A stretch of 64,000 nucleotides of DNA from Novymonas esmeraldas. Its lineage: Eukaryota > Euglenozoa > Kinetoplastea > Trypanosomatida > Trypanosomatidae. Position 1 is the stretch's first letter; every line of letters begins with the position of its first letter. The position numbers and the translations under genes were made by a program. The stretch spans positions 310,001 to 374,000 of the forward strand of contig JAECZO010000007.1 in the NCBI GenBank assembly GCA_019188245.1, written 5' to 3'. Below, in pieces: positions 32,418 to 42,401 of this stretch. The notes beneath the pieces were generated by a model. That model did not search any database. It was not told the DNA's origin and worked only from the letters and a program-made list of their open reading frames with translations.

Positions 32418-32859
32418 ATGATCCCTCGTATGTGATGGTCGTATGTGATGGTCGTATGTGATGGACGTATGTGTGTGTGTGTGGGGATAGAGAGAGAGAG
32501 GGGGCGTGGACAGATGTGGTGACTTGCAGCTGTGATGGCTGGTGCGGTGTGAGTGAGTGGGTGAGGAGGGAGAGGGAGGACGAGAGGTGCGTGTGTGTGT
32601 GAGTCTGTAGAGGGGTGGTGGTGGGTGGAGCGGTGTGAGGTTCCACACGACAACTCTGTCCACTCGTGAAGACACACGCACACCATCACAGCCTCTGCGC
32701 CGCCATCGGCAGCGCTTAGCGGTGCACGTCGCTCTCGCATTTCTCGGGTCTGACGAGCAGAGCGTCTCCTGGACACACACACACACACACACACACACAA
32801 CACATACACAGTGAGCCTGAGGCGCACCCGAGGCAGAGGACTTGTCGACTCTGACGGAG
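32418..32859. other. Intergenic region with 13-bp tandem repeat and CA repeat
   Basis: About 440 bp. Three copies of a 13-bp unit TATGTGATGGTCG (last copy ending GGACG) at about 32429-32467 lie just upstream of the PCD start; CA run at 32771-32799; GA run 32486-32502 gives a pyrimidine tract on the transcribed strand. Confidence 0.65.
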
Positions 32860-33072
32860 TCATGTCTTGCTCATCTTCGACTCTATGATGCGGTGTTCTG
32901 CCTGCAGGTCGCTGAGCTGCTGCTGAAGGTGCTGCCGCTCCTCCGTGAGCTCAAGCATGCGTTGATCGATGTACTCCAGAAGCGCTGTCTGCTGTGTCTT
33001 GTCCCCGTGGTCGTCGTCGTCGCCGTCCGGCAACGGCCGCGACTCGCTGGAGCTCGAGGGGGAGCGAGACAT
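32860..33072 (-). CDS. Small coiled-coil protein, 70 aa
   Basis: A 70-residue frame between well-supported genes. The first 25 residues are Ser/Asp-rich (SRSPSSSSES, then DGDDDDHGD), the rest is one coiled coil (LLEYIDQRMLELTEERQHLQ, continuing to the C-terminus). Small size and coiled coil vaguely recall SSNA1/DIP13-type microtubule proteins, but the match is too weak to use. Support for being real: a clean ATG at 33072, high-complexity helix, gap on each side lacking other genes, and codon use like its neighbours. The start codon abuts a CA repeat in the transcript. Confidence 0.65.
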   Translation of the reverse strand: MSRSPSSSSESRPLPDGDDDDHGDKTQQTALLEYIDQRMLELTEERQHLQQQLSDLQAEHRIIESKMSKT

Positions 33073-33912
33073 GCTGTGTGTGTGTGTGTGTGTGTGTGTG
33101 TTGGCGACGGTAGGAGTGCGAGGAGAGACAGACAGTCAGAGGGAGAGAGAGATGCAGGATGGACCTACACGCCAGATGAAGGATGCACCAGCATCGGGGA
33201 GCACACAGACACACAGACGCTCAGCCATGACGACAGGCGGAGGGTGTGTATCTGTGAGCGTGCCGCTCTTCTCTGCAGTCGCATCAGCCGACCCTGGTGC
33301 ACGGGGGACGACCACAAACGCGGATTGCAGGTCTGGCGCACCCCTCACTCGGGGGGTGGGGGGAAGGCGGAGAGCTCCGCTGTCCCTCCACTCTGTGTTG
33401 AAGTGTTGTGTGTTGTAGCGAGCCCGAGGCCAAGAGAGAGAGAGAGGATGGCGCTCCACCCTTCCCACCTTCTCACACCGGCGGCGTGAGCGGAGGTGTG
33501 GGGGTGGAGTCCACGGCGCGCAGAGGGCGGCGATGGGCATCTGATGAAGGTGCGTGCCTCGCAGGAGGCGCGGCGAACATAACGAAGAGGAAGAAGAAGA
33601 AGAAGAGGAGTGGATGCGCTGATGCGACAGAGAGAGAGAGAGAGAGTGTGTGTGTGTGCGAGGAGGGTACTTTAAGAGCTTCTCCACTCCGCACACACAC
33701 ACATACATACAGACGTACACACATACACACAGGCAGACATACACAGACGTACACAGACACACACAGACAGAGAGCAACTGTACGCCTGCGAGCCTCCGCA
33801 GCGCTGACGGAGGCGAGGTGGACCTACGGCCGGTTGCCTCCCCTCCCCTCTCCCTCTCCCCCAATGTAAGTTCCACGCCAGCTCTGGTGCTCTGCTCCAC
33901 GTCTTCCACACA
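33073..33912. other. Intergenic region, no gene seen
   Basis: About 840 bp. A TG run directly at the next start codon (33075-33099), GA run (33630-33645), GAA/GAG purine run (33589-33607) and CA-rich 33692-33772. No coding character. Confidence 0.6.
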
Positions 33913-34515
33913 TCAGCTGTAGTAGACCTCGCTGGTACTGTGGCCGAGCGCCACCTCCAGCAGGACGTGGTGCTGCACAACTGCATCCCGTAGCACTGTG
34001 CATTTGTCGCGACCCACCATGACAGCTGGTATGTGGGACAGAGGCGCTGTCATCTCCATCGAGAACGCAGTGCGAGTGGGGTTCTCGTGGCTGGAGCATG
34101 CGATGATGCCGGTGGCGCCGAGCACCACCTCCGCGTAGTAGACCTGATTGATCATCGGGCAACTCGCCGACATGTTGACGAGGGCGATGGTGCCGCCCAC
34201 GTCGCTGTAGCTGATCGGCCCCGTGTGCGCCACCGGCCGCGGGAGGGCGGCGTCGTCGTCCAGCTCCAGCGCATCGGTGACCCTCGAGCACAGAGTGTCG
34301 CCGGGGACCCACACGACGATGCCGACGTGGTCGCGACCGGACCAGACGGCCGGCCCGTACGGCATCCACACGCTGCCGTTCACGACGTCCTGCATGATCC
34401 GCGGTCGCAGGATGCGCAGTCCCGGTGCAAGCGCGGCTGCTGTGGTGGTGACGGACGGCAACGAGAGCGCGCAGCACACGAGCGCTGCGATCCACAGCAG
34501 AGGCTGACGCAGCAT
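33913..34515 (-). CDS. Secreted or luminal protein with protease-associated (PA) domain
   Basis: A 200-residue protein. Residues 1-27 form a signal peptide: MLRQ, then a hydrophobic core (LLWIAALVCCALSL) and small residues. The remainder resembles a free-standing PA domain: GTIALVNMSASCPMINQVYYAEVVLGATGIIACSS (with the classic Gly-x-Ile-Ala-Leu strand, Cys, then Ala...Gly-Ala-x-Gly-Ile) and IPAVMVGRDKC. PA domains bind peptides or act as lids in proteases and sorting receptors. No protease domain, transmembrane anchor or GPI signal is visible, so a soluble ER/endolysosomal or secreted protein is likely. The ATG is preceded by a pyrimidine tract and AG. Confidence 0.88.
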   Translation of the reverse strand: MLRQPLLWIAALVCCALSLPSVTTTAAALAPGLRILRPRIMQDVVNGSVWMPYGPAVWSGRDHVGIVVWVPGDTLCSRVTDALELDDDAALPRPVAHTGPISYSDVGGTIALVNMSASCPMINQVYYAEVVLGATGIIACSSHENPTRTAFSMEMTAPLSHIPAVMVGRDKCTVLRDAVVQHHVLLEVALGHSTSEVYYS

Positions 34516-34993
34516 GATGCGTGACACGAGGCGCTCCGCGCAGAAGAGAGGAGGGAAGAGAAGGGGGAGGAAGGAGAGAAGTGCAAAAAAACAAAAAACA
34601 AAAACTGCGGTGACGCGTCCACACGTAAGAACTGCACAAACCCGTGCGTGCGTGTGTGTGTGCGTGTGTGTGTGTGTGTGCGTGTGTGTGTGTGTGCGAA
34701 TGGCCACGGTGTCAGTGACACGACAGGAGAGGAGCGGAGAGCGAGAGAGAGAGAGGGGGAGGGAGGGAGGAGGCACGAGTGGAGCGAGGTCGTGGCCCCT
34801 TCGCGAGTCATCAAAAAAAAAAAAAGAAAAGTGTGCTCAGCCGCACACGTCGCTGCCGTCTCTGCGCTCTTCACCACCACCACGTGCGGGCAGAGGGAGA
34901 GAGGGAGACGGGAGGCACGCCAGCAGATGCAGTCGCTTCGATGCAGAGTCAATGAAGCGATAGCGCACGCATACACACACACACACACACACG

Positions 34994-35031
<38 letters not shown>

Positions 35032-35653
35032 TGCACACACACGCAGAGAGGAGAGCGGAGGGAAGGGAGGAGGGGACGCGATGGCAGACACCAGCAGCCG
35101 CCATCACGTGAAGGACGGTGTGGATGTGTTGAAGTGAGTCAATGTGCAAAGCCCAGAAAGGAAAGAGAAAGAAAGAGCGAGGCACGACCTGTACGAGGAC
35201 CAGAGCCACTGCAACCACACACACCCACACACACACACCTCCTCACGTTCACTCTACGTCACCACCACCCACACCGCGCAGAGGCGCCTCCACCACGCGG
35301 TCGGTGCACGCCGATGACAGTCCGGGGGTCTGCTGCCCACGTGTGTGCGTGTTTGTGTGGCGCGACGGTGTCTGAGGAGCGGCACGCGTGAGTTCGGCGG
35401 AGCGGGCAGTGTGCGGGTGTGCGCGACGCTGTCGAGGAAGGCGTGAGACCACGTGTTTGCAAGATATCAGCTCACACATACACACACACACACACACACA
35501 GAAACACACACAGACACACACACACGCAGAAGCAGACGTATATACGCAGATGCACGCGCGCAGTTCGTGAGAGGCGCGTGCATCTGCGTATCCGTGTGCG
35601 TGTGTGTCTGTGTGTGTGTGTGTGTGGTGGTGGTGGTGATGGTGATGGGGGTG
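34516..35653. other. Intergenic region with long CA repeat, no gene seen
   Basis: About 1.14 kb. CA runs at 34974-34993 and 34997-35029, 35471-35500 and TG runs at 34650-34697 and 35605-35626; A-run at 34812-34824; GGT/GAT run at 35626-35646. A pyrimidine tract (plus-strand purines 34543-34580) with AG at 34535-34534 is a plausible acceptor for the PA-domain gene. Confidence 0.6.
34997..35029. repeat. CA dinucleotide microsatellite
   Basis: About 16 uninterrupted CA units, part of a longer interrupted CA array from about 34970 to 35045. Confidence 0.9.
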
Positions 35654-36976
35654 CTACACCTCTTCCTTCTTCTTGATCTTGCGCAGGTTCTCCCACATGT
35701 AGTGCGACTCGTCCACGACCTTCATGGCGTACGTCTTGTCCTTGAACTCGCCGTTGAAGGCGAACTTGTTCTCCACACCGCCTTGGCAGATCTTGTACAC
35801 ACGGAACCACTCGCGCAGCGCATCCAGGCAGCCTGGTAGGAACTTGGGCACGTCGTTGATGTCCTTGATGAAGCGCGCCACGGGGTCGTTGACGGACATG
35901 CAGATCACCTTCCAGTCCATCTGCCCATCGTCGATCATGCCGAGCACGCCGAGGACGCGGACAGGGTGGATCTCGCCCACGCGCAGCTGCCGCATGCCGA
36001 TCTCGACACCATCGATCGGGTCGTTGTCCCCGCTGACGCCGTCCTCGAAGATCACCTCCGTACTCTCCCACGTCTGCGGGAAGGCGCCGTAGTTCCACAT
36101 CATATCGCCGTGCTTGTAGAAGCGCGGGACGCCGTTCTTGATGTCCTGCTTGATCGGGTTGAAGGGCTCGCCGGTGGCGATCTCAAACTTGGCGCGCGTC
36201 CACTTGGGGACCTCGCAGATGAAGTTGAAGCGGTTGGCGCGGACGTTCTCTGGCTTCGTGCGCACCGGGTCGCGCACGTAGAGGGGCACGTCGTGCCACG
36301 GGCTCACGCGGCGGCGGAGGCCGGTCTCCATATCTTTGAAGTAGTACTTGACGCGGTAGCTCGGGGTGAAGATCTCGCCCTCCTCCTTGATCTTGAGCTG
36401 CTGTTGGTGGTAGGGCATGGAGAAGTCAGCGGACACGAGCGAGAAGGTGTCCTTCGTCATCTTGGCATCCGGGTGGGACGTCCACCAGTTCCAGAAGACG
36501 TCGAAGGTGATGTGGCCGTCGATGCTCTGGAGTTCGCCGAACATCTTCTCCGTCGCCTCCTGCGACATGCTGCGTCCCACGTAGACGCAGAACTCCTTCA
36601 GCTTGGCGATGTCCAGGAAGCCCTGCTGCGTCACGTCGAAGGCAGAGAACATGCGGCTCATGATGCGCTTGTGCAGCGTCTGTGTCAAGTCCTCCTTGGA
36701 GTAGGCGGCCATGTCGAACTCGTTCACAGCGGCGTCGCTGACGTCGGCCTCGGCGTCGCTGTCGCTGTCGGTGCGCTGCGTGGCGAGACCTGTGCCGAAG
36801 TGTGTCACTTGCGGGAAGCTGTGCTTGATCTCCTTCGCCGTCGGCGACATCACCTCCTGCGCCGAGGTCGCGCTCTCCCACGTGGGCCGCTGATCGCCGC
36901 CGGGGTTGAGAGACGCGCCGAGGTCGATCGCATGCGCCTTGCGGGCGGGGTACATGTAGCGCGTCTCATCCGACAT
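35654..36976 (-). CDS. VSP1: Acidocalcisomal (vacuolar) soluble inorganic pyrophosphatase with EF-hand-like domain
   Basis: A 440-residue family I pyrophosphatase, which hydrolyses pyrophosphate to phosphate. The trypanosomatid form is acidocalcisomal, can act on polyphosphate, and carries an N-terminal EF-hand-like region (known for the T. brucei enzyme, 414 aa). Seen here: an EF-hand-like segment about 106-135 (MFSAFDVTQQGFLDIAKLKEF), then the catalytic domain with EVPKWTRAKFEI (255-266), WNYGAFPQTWE (294-304), the metal-binding signature GDNDPIDGVEIG (316-327) and DWKVI (354-358). All key acidic residues of the signature are intact. No signal peptide is evident. The start at 36976 is set by the acceptor 32 nt upstream. 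Confidence 0.96.
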   Translation of the reverse strand: MSDETRYMYPARKAHAIDLGASLNPGGDQRPTWESATSAQEVMSPTAKEIKHSFPQVTHFGTGLATQRTDSDSDAEADVSDAAVNEFDMAAYSKEDLTQTLHKRIMSRMFSAFDVTQQGFLDIAKLKEFCVYVGRSMSQEATEKMFGELQSIDGHITFDVFWNWWTSHPDAKMTKDTFSLVSADFSMPYHQQQLKIKEEGEIFTPSYRVKYYFKDMETGLRRRVSPWHDVPLYVRDPVRTKPENVRANRFNFICEVPKWTRAKFEIATGEPFNPIKQDIKNGVPRFYKHGDMMWNYGAFPQTWESTEVIFEDGVSGDNDPIDGVEIGMRQLRVGEIHPVRVLGVLGMIDDGQMDWKVICMSVNDPVARFIKDINDVPKFLPGCLDALREWFRVYKICQGGVENKFAFNGEFKDKTYAMKVVDESHYMWENLRKIKKKEEV

Positions 36977-37884
36977 GGTGAGTAGCCGTGAGAGCCGTGC
37001 GTCTGTCACTGTGTGTGTGTAAGAGAGAACGAGAGAGAAGGGAAGGTATCGGAAGGAGTGAGAGGCAGCGCCACAGTTAAATGCACGTGCGCATGCGCCG
37101 TTGTGCGCCAGATACAACCACCGCACACAAACACACACACACACACACACACACGCAGCACACGAGCACACACTCGAGTACGTACAAGCAATGATGCGCA
37201 GCCGCTGAGGTAAAGCGGCAGGCGAAGCGAAGGAGTGAATGAAGAAGAGACGAAGAGAGGGAAGGTCTAAGAAACACGTTGACACGCACACACACACTTC
37301 AACACTGTTGTGGCGCAGGACGAGAAGGTGAGAGAGAGAGAGAGGGAGGGAGGGGGAGAGCAGCGCAAAGCAACGACGATGTCCCGTGTCAGTGGTGGGG
37401 AGCAGCCGGCGTTGACGGAGACGATGTATGTGCGTGTGGCTGTACCTGACAATGATGATTCACCCAAGGCAAGTGGAGGGTGGAGTGTGGGAGTATGGGA
37501 GTGAACGAGAGCGAGAGGGAGAGAGGCGGTGGCGATGAAGTCGCGTGTGCAGGTCAGAGAACGGACAAGGCGACGAGTACCGCGTAACTGCCACAGTAGA
37601 GACACAGTGAGCGAGAGAGAGAGAGGGAGAGAGAGAGAAGGTGAGTGATGGGGGTGGGTGGGTGTGGGGAGAGCTCGTTGACGATCCAGCAGCGGTGGAC
37701 GGGGGGGGGAAGGGGAGAGAAGACCCCAAGTCGCTTGTGTGTACACGTGTGTAACTGTGTGTGTGATGTGAGTTCTCTGCGGTCGGACCGGTTGCACCGC
37801 CACATGTGTTGGACACCCCCTCTCGCCTCCATCTGCCTGCACTTACGCAGAGCAGACACACACGCGCACGTCGACTCCCGAGAG
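36977..37884. other. Intergenic region, no gene seen
   Basis: About 908 bp. CA run at 37130-37155, GA runs at 37332-37350 and 37612-37640, and the pyrophosphatase splice acceptor. No coding character. Confidence 0.6.
37009..37045 (-). promoter_or_regulatory. Probable spliced-leader acceptor for the pyrophosphatase gene
   Basis: On the transcribed strand a C/T tract (plus-strand 37021-37045) ends in ACACACAG with AG at 37010-37009, leaving a 5' UTR of 32 nt before the ATG at 36976. Confidence 0.6.
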
Positions 37885-38336
37885 TCACAGACGCACGTGC
37901 TGGTGGGAGGCGCTCAGGACGCCCTCCAGTTTGCTGACGCATCGCCGCTTCTCCGCGACGTCGTGCCGCAGCGTGTGGAGCAGCGTCAGACGTGTGGCCT
38001 GCGCGTGCTTCGAGCGGATGCCACGCTGCAGCTCCGCCACTGTCGACTCGATGGCGGTCATGCAATGATCTGCCGCCTCGGGTCGGCCGTCCGCGCCGCT
38101 GCAGTGTCGCTGCGCCAGCTCGAGGAGGTGCTGGTAGTTGTCTTGTAGCCTCTCCACGAGGCGCAGCAGGTCGGCAGTGGCCACGACACCCTCCACCGGC
38201 GGCGGTGGGGCCGCCGTGGCGTCTGTGTGCTGCGGCACTGCTTCCGCGCTCAGTCCCTCCACCAGAGTCGTGAGCTCGCGCAGGGCCGCCGGCATCGCGG
38301 GCAGCTGCGGTGGCGCCGCACGACTCGAGCTGGCGG

Positions 38337-38340
<4 letters not shown>
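37885..38340 (-). CDS. Small alpha-helical conserved hypothetical protein, 151 aa
   Basis: A 151-residue protein starting MSASSSRAAPPQ and ending in a TGA stop. After a Pro/Ala-rich head with a short Leu helix, residues about 60-145 form long helices with heptad-like leucines (LLRLVERLQDNYQHLLEL, then HTLRHDVAEKRRCVSKLE), so a coiled coil or helical-bundle subunit of a larger complex is likely. No known family recognised. The ATG sits immediately beside a CA repeat in the transcript, an odd arrangement discussed among the findings. Confidence 0.75.
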
Positions 38341-38371
<31 letters not shown>

Positions 38372-38734
38372 TGCTTGTGTGTCTTCCGTCTCAAGGGGAG
38401 AGGGGGCGAGGGGCAGCGTCTGTCGAGTGCAGCTGCGGTGTCTCGCACGACGTGGCGAAGTTCAGCAGTGCTGCGTACGACGACACATCCGATACGGGCG
38501 ATGGAGGAGGAGGAGGAGGAGGCCGAGATGGTGGAGAGGCACAATGGAGCGGTGGCGGAGGTGCGACGGCGGGTATCTGCAGAGCAGGCGCACATCAGCA
38601 AGTCCATCAGCGGGGCCACGGCAGTGCACCGCTCACTCATTCACTCACGCTTTCTCTCTCTCTCACTCTCTCTGTGTATGTGCGCGCGCACAAAAAAAAA
38701 AAACGCGGTCGTGGGTGTGTCGGTGTCTCTGCGT
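38341..38734. other. Intergenic region, no gene seen
   Basis: About 394 bp. A TG run starts directly at 38341, so the transcript of the next gene has a CA repeat touching its ATG. A 12-base A-run with a CT run lies near 38647-38703. Confidence 0.6.
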
Positions 38735-39937
38735 CTACTTGGCCAGCTTGTTGCGCCACTGCTGCACACGCCGCCAGATGCTGTTCGTCGTGCCGTCGCG
38801 GTTGCGCTTCAGGCGCCGCTCGATGTCGTCTAGAACCTTCTGCGGGTCGCGCAAGTCGTTGCCGGCCAGTGCGATGGTGTGCAGGTGTGTGTTGTGCGGG
38901 ATGGCGCGCTTCAGCTCCATCATGCCGGCGTCGGTGATGCGGTTGAAGGAGATGTCCAGCACTTCCAACACGCAGCAGTCGGACTGGCACGCCGCCGGCT
39001 CCGAGTGCCGCCGCCGCACGAACGCGGCGGGCCCGCGGCGGGAGGAGCGGTGACCGTCGCCGACGCGGATGATGAGGGCGAGCGCGTGCGCGTCGGCGTC
39101 GGTGAGGCCGCAGTGCGTGCACACGAGCTCGCGCACTCGGTAGAAGCGCATACCTGGTATGAAGAGGAGCGGCGCCACGTACGTGAGCGCCAAGCTCCGC
39201 TGCGCCACCGCTCGCTTCACCTCCGGCGAGCTCAGGTCGCGGCGCACGTGCTCGTCGGGGTAGAAGCGCGTGGCGACGGCGCCGGGCGGTGGCGTGGTGG
39301 GTGCGCCGTTGCCGTCGAAGTGCAGCGGCGGCCCCGACGGCCCCACGTAGCCGAGCTGGGTGTGGCTGAGGTCGACGGAGGTCACGCAGTCCACCAGGGA
39401 GCGGGCGGGGTCGGCGCGGCGCGCCAGCACCACGCGTATCAGCGCCACCATGAGCTGCGGCGTGGCCACGTACGTCGCATCGCACTGCGACCCGCGGAGG
39501 CGCGCCTGCACTTCGTCGGCGATGGAGAGCGCCGGCAGCGGGCGGCCGCCGGGGTCGGACAGCGCCGTCTCTCCGGCCGCAATGCTCCCGAGCAGCACTT
39601 CCATCAGCCCCTGCTTCGCACTCGCTCGACTCTCCTGCCCCACCAACGGCGCTGAAGGACGCGCCATCGCGGCGTCGCTGCCCCGCATGCCGTCCTCCAC
39701 CGCGCGCTGCAACACATACGGCGTACATGTCACATGCACGTCCCCCTGCTGTTGCTGCTGCTGTTGCTGTTGCTGGGGTGGTGCCGCAGTGCCGTAGTCG
39801 ATGGCCACGACACTGCCGACGTCGCCGCACCAGGCGCCGGTGCTGCGGTGACGTGCGGGGGTGTAGACGTTCACATCTGCTGCTGCGACGTCGACGGTGA
39901 GGCGGGTGCCACGGGCAGGCGGCATCCCGACGTCCAT
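38735..39937 (-). CDS. Leucine-rich-repeat protein, 400 aa
   Basis: A 400-residue protein with scattered leucine-rich repeats of the ribonuclease-inhibitor type. The clearest are VTSVDLSHTQLG in the middle, VRELVCTHCGLTDADAHALALII, and LEVLDISFNRITDAGMMELKRAI followed by LHTIALAGNDL near the C-terminus. Between them are low-complexity inserts. The N-terminal part has a run of about ten glutamines and is otherwise unrecognised. LRR proteins of this kind are common in the trypanosomatid flagellum and cytoskeleton, but no localisation signal is visible. The ATG at 39937 follows a CA-rich 5' UTR and a good splice acceptor at 40001-40000. Confidence 0.86.
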   Translation of the reverse strand: MDVGMPPARGTRLTVDVAAADVNVYTPARHRSTGAWCGDVGSVVAIDYGTAAPPQQQQQQQQQQGDVHVTCTPYVLQRAVEDGMRGSDAAMARPSAPLVGQESRASAKQGLMEVLLGSIAAGETALSDPGGRPLPALSIADEVQARLRGSQCDATYVATPQLMVALIRVVLARRADPARSLVDCVTSVDLSHTQLGYVGPSGPPLHFDGNGAPTTPPPGAVATRFYPDEHVRRDLSSPEVKRAVAQRSLALTYVAPLLFIPGMRFYRVRELVCTHCGLTDADAHALALIIRVGDGHRSSRRGPAAFVRRRHSEPAACQSDCCVLEVLDISFNRITDAGMMELKRAIPHNTHLHTIALAGNDLRDPQKVLDDIERRLKRNRDGTTNSIWRRVQQWRNKLAK

Positions 39938-39999
39938 GTGGACGTGCCTGTGTGTATATGTGTATGTGTGTATGTGCGTGTATGTGTGTGTCCGTGTGC

Positions 40000-40050
40000 C
40001 TGCGTGTTGTTGAGTGCAGAGAGGAGAGACGGAGAGAGAGAGAGGGAGAC
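40000..40050 (-). promoter_or_regulatory. Probable spliced-leader acceptor for the LRR gene
   Basis: On the transcribed strand a C/T-rich tract (plus-strand GA run 40021-40050) is followed by CACGCAG with AG at 40001-40000. This gives a 5' UTR of about 62 nt made mostly of CA-type repeat. Confidence 0.55.
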
Positions 40051-40237
40051 AAGTAGGACAAGGGAGAACATGAGCAGCGCCACCCGACACACCGCCGCAG
40101 CGCGTCCCTCCGCTCAGGCGGAGGCGGAGACAGGGAAGAGGAGAAGGGGGGAAGTTGTGAGTCGCGTCGGCAGACACGTTAGAGAACGAGAGAGGCGAAC
40201 GAGGGGAGCGCGCACACCGTCGCTGGAGCCCGCGGGC

Positions 40238-41983
40238 TCAGCCGTCAGCCGCTGCAGCCGCGCGTCCACCACACTCCTGCTGGTGCGCAGGCTCGGCGGC
40301 GGGGACCGCGTCGGCACGCAGCAGGTCCTCCACGGCACGCATGCGGCCTGGATGGAACTCGAGGTCCAGCGAGTGGCACACCTGCTGCACCTGCCGACCG
40401 GAGGAGGGCGGGTACAGCACAATCACGTCTCCTTCCGCACCCATGCGACCGGTGCGCCCGGCACAGTGGACGAAGGACGCCGTCGACGGGCACGCGCCGT
40501 GCAGCAGGACGTGCGTGATGCCGTTCACGTGAAGGCCGCGACTGCTGTGGAGGCTGCCGATGCCGACCATGAGTGTGCCCTCGTTCAGCTGAGAGAGCGA
40601 GCTGTTGTTGTTCACGTAGACGTCGCCGCGCTGCCGCACCACCTGATGGGCACGCACGTCCTCGTACGCGGCGCGACCTCCGCGGACGGCGCGCGTGTCG
40701 GCGGTTGAGGGCAGCGCGTGCAGCAGCGCTGCGAAGGTTCTGCCCTGCGGCACCGCGGCGGGTGCGACGCGGCGCACCTCGTCCAGCACTGCCGCGGAGG
40801 CAAGCAGCTCGCACACCGCGTCCACGCGCTCGTCCTCGGTGAACACGAGCACGCGCGCGTCGGGCCGCTGCTTGCAGATGAGCTGCAGGGCTAGCACGAG
40901 ACAGCGATCCAGCGGGTACGCCGCGGAGGCGCCGAAGAAGTAGAAGCTAATCGTTGGTGGAAGAGTGTGCTCGACGACGCTCGTTGTGAGTCGCACGGTG
41001 CGGTCGTTGCGTGTCCATGTGTTGAGCGTCTGCGCGGTGACGCCGTCCACGGTCGCGCTGGCGGCCACGAGCTGCGCCGGCACCTCCTCCCGTCTGTTGC
41101 GAAAGATCCGATCCACGAGGTTGGCGCCGCTGAGCCGCTGCCGTCCGTAGGTGACGTGTGTGTGGATGATCATGTCCGCCTCGTCCAGCACGACGCAGTC
41201 CACCTTGCGGCGCAGCTTCTCGCCGAGGATCGTGTGGCTCAGCCTCACCACGTCCGCGACGCGCTGCGGCGTGCCGACGAGCACGTGGGGCTGGATGTTG
41301 TGCAGCTTCGCGAGCTGCGCCTCGAGCGGGATGCTCTCGATGGCGACCTGCACCACCTGCGCCGTGCACCCGCCGAAGTGGCGTAGCCACTTATCGTACT
41401 GCAGTGCCAGCTCTTCGGTGGGCACGAGCACGACGGTGTGCAGGCGGTAGTTGAGCTGATCGCGGATGATGCGGTTGGCGATGGCCAGCGCGATGCCGAA
41501 GCTCTTGCCGGTTCCAGTCTCGGAGTGCGCGATGACGTGCTTGCCCTTCAGCAGCAGCGGCACGAGCGCGCCTTGCAGTTCGGTGAGTCGGTGGATGCGG
41601 AGGCGCTTCAGGGCGAGCACCAGCGGCACCGTCAGCCCCGCCGCCCGCGGGGACGTCTGCGCGAAGTAGAGTGGGTGTGCCTCGTTGACATTGCCGATGT
41701 TCGCGTGCTGCGAGGAGCTCAGCATCTGGGCGGCGCCGAGGCGCAGCTGGATCATCTGATGCTGCTGGGAGACACCGGCGCCGGACGACGAGGAGGAGGA
41801 GGCGCCGCCGCCCTGTTGGTTCTTCAGAAAGAAGTAGCGCTGCGAGACGGGTAAGTTCGCTGCATGCCGCGCGCCAGGGTTCTGCTGCATGTACGAGTCC
41901 AGGAGCGTCGCGGCCGACCTTCCGTACTTGGCGCGCACACCCGGCAGGTACTGGAGCAGCTCAGATCGTGTCCTGTGCGCCAT
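40238..41983 (-). CDS. DEAD-box ATP-dependent RNA helicase
   Basis: A 581-residue DEAD-box helicase. Motifs: Q-motif-like LTELQ (133-137), Walker A SETGTGKS (154-161, Lys160), PTEELA (188-193), TPQRV (238-242), DEAD (267-270), SAT (309-311), RGL in motif V, and HCAGRTGRMG for motif VI, where the usual HRxGRxxR has Cys after His. The second RecA domain carries an insertion of about 60 residues, Ala/Arg-rich then Asn/Ser-rich, between the FTEDERVDA strand and motif V. The first 105 residues are a Gln/Ser-rich extension with a possible mitochondrial-type basic start (MAHRTRSELLQYL). Trypanosomatid mitochondrial helicases of this class act in RNA editing, but I cannot assign this one. Start: the first true ATG is 41983. 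Confidence 0.93.
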   Translation of the reverse strand: MAHRTRSELLQYLPGVRAKYGRSAATLLDSYMQQNPGARHAANLPVSQRYFFLKNQQGGGASSSSSSGAGVSQQHQMIQLRLGAAQMLSSSQHANIGNVNEAHPLYFAQTSPRAAGLTVPLVLALKRLRIHRLTELQGALVPLLLKGKHVIAHSETGTGKSFGIALAIANRIIRDQLNYRLHTVVLVPTEELALQYDKWLRHFGGCTAQVVQVAIESIPLEAQLAKLHNIQPHVLVGTPQRVADVVRLSHTILGEKLRRKVDCVVLDEADMIIHTHVTYGRQRLSGANLVDRIFRNRREEVPAQLVAASATVDGVTAQTLNTWTRNDRTVRLTTSVVEHTLPPTISFYFFGASAAYPLDRCLVLALQLICKQRPDARVLVFTEDERVDAVCELLASAAVLDEVRRVAPAAVPQGRTFAALLHALPSTADTRAVRGGRAAYEDVRAHQVVRQRGDVYVNNNSSLSQLNEGTLMVGIGSLHSSRGLHVNGITHVLLHGACPSTASFVHCAGRTGRMGAEGDVIVLYPPSSGRQVQQVCHSLDLEFHPGRMRAVEDLLRADAVPAAEPAHQQECGGRAAAAADG

Positions 41984-42401
41984 CGGAGCCGCGCTGGACA
42001 ACGTCTCTGCTCGGCACTGCCGCCCTCCTTATCTCTCTCACTCTCTCTTTCTCTCTCTGTGTGTTTGTGTGTGTGTGTGCGCGGTTGCAAAGAAGGTCGT
42101 GGGAGGGGAGGAGAGGGAGGACACAGTAGGCCGGAGACGCGCAGACGCCCAGCAACAGAGACCGGACGCATCACTGCCGGCAGACGTCAAACGCACACAC
42201 GGCCACCAGGAGAGGGATGCGCAGCACAAATACGTGTGCATGTGTGCATGTGTGTGCAGGAATCTAATATTAGTGTGTGGCATACGAGTCGCCGTACACC
42301 ACGGTGGGGGGATGATGGTGGCGGCGGTGGCGAGGAGCCCTCCGGCGAGCGGGTCCAGTTGGACTGTCACGCCCTCCTCCCCCCACCGCCTGTCCACTCG
42401 C
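41984..42401. other. Intergenic region, no gene seen
   Basis: About 420 bp. On the plus strand a CT run (42033-42058) followed by TG (42059-42081) lies close to the helicase start; this is unusual because it puts purines, not pyrimidines, next to the ATG in the transcript. Purine-rich GGAGGGG sequence further right gives the pyrimidine tract. Confidence 0.55.
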
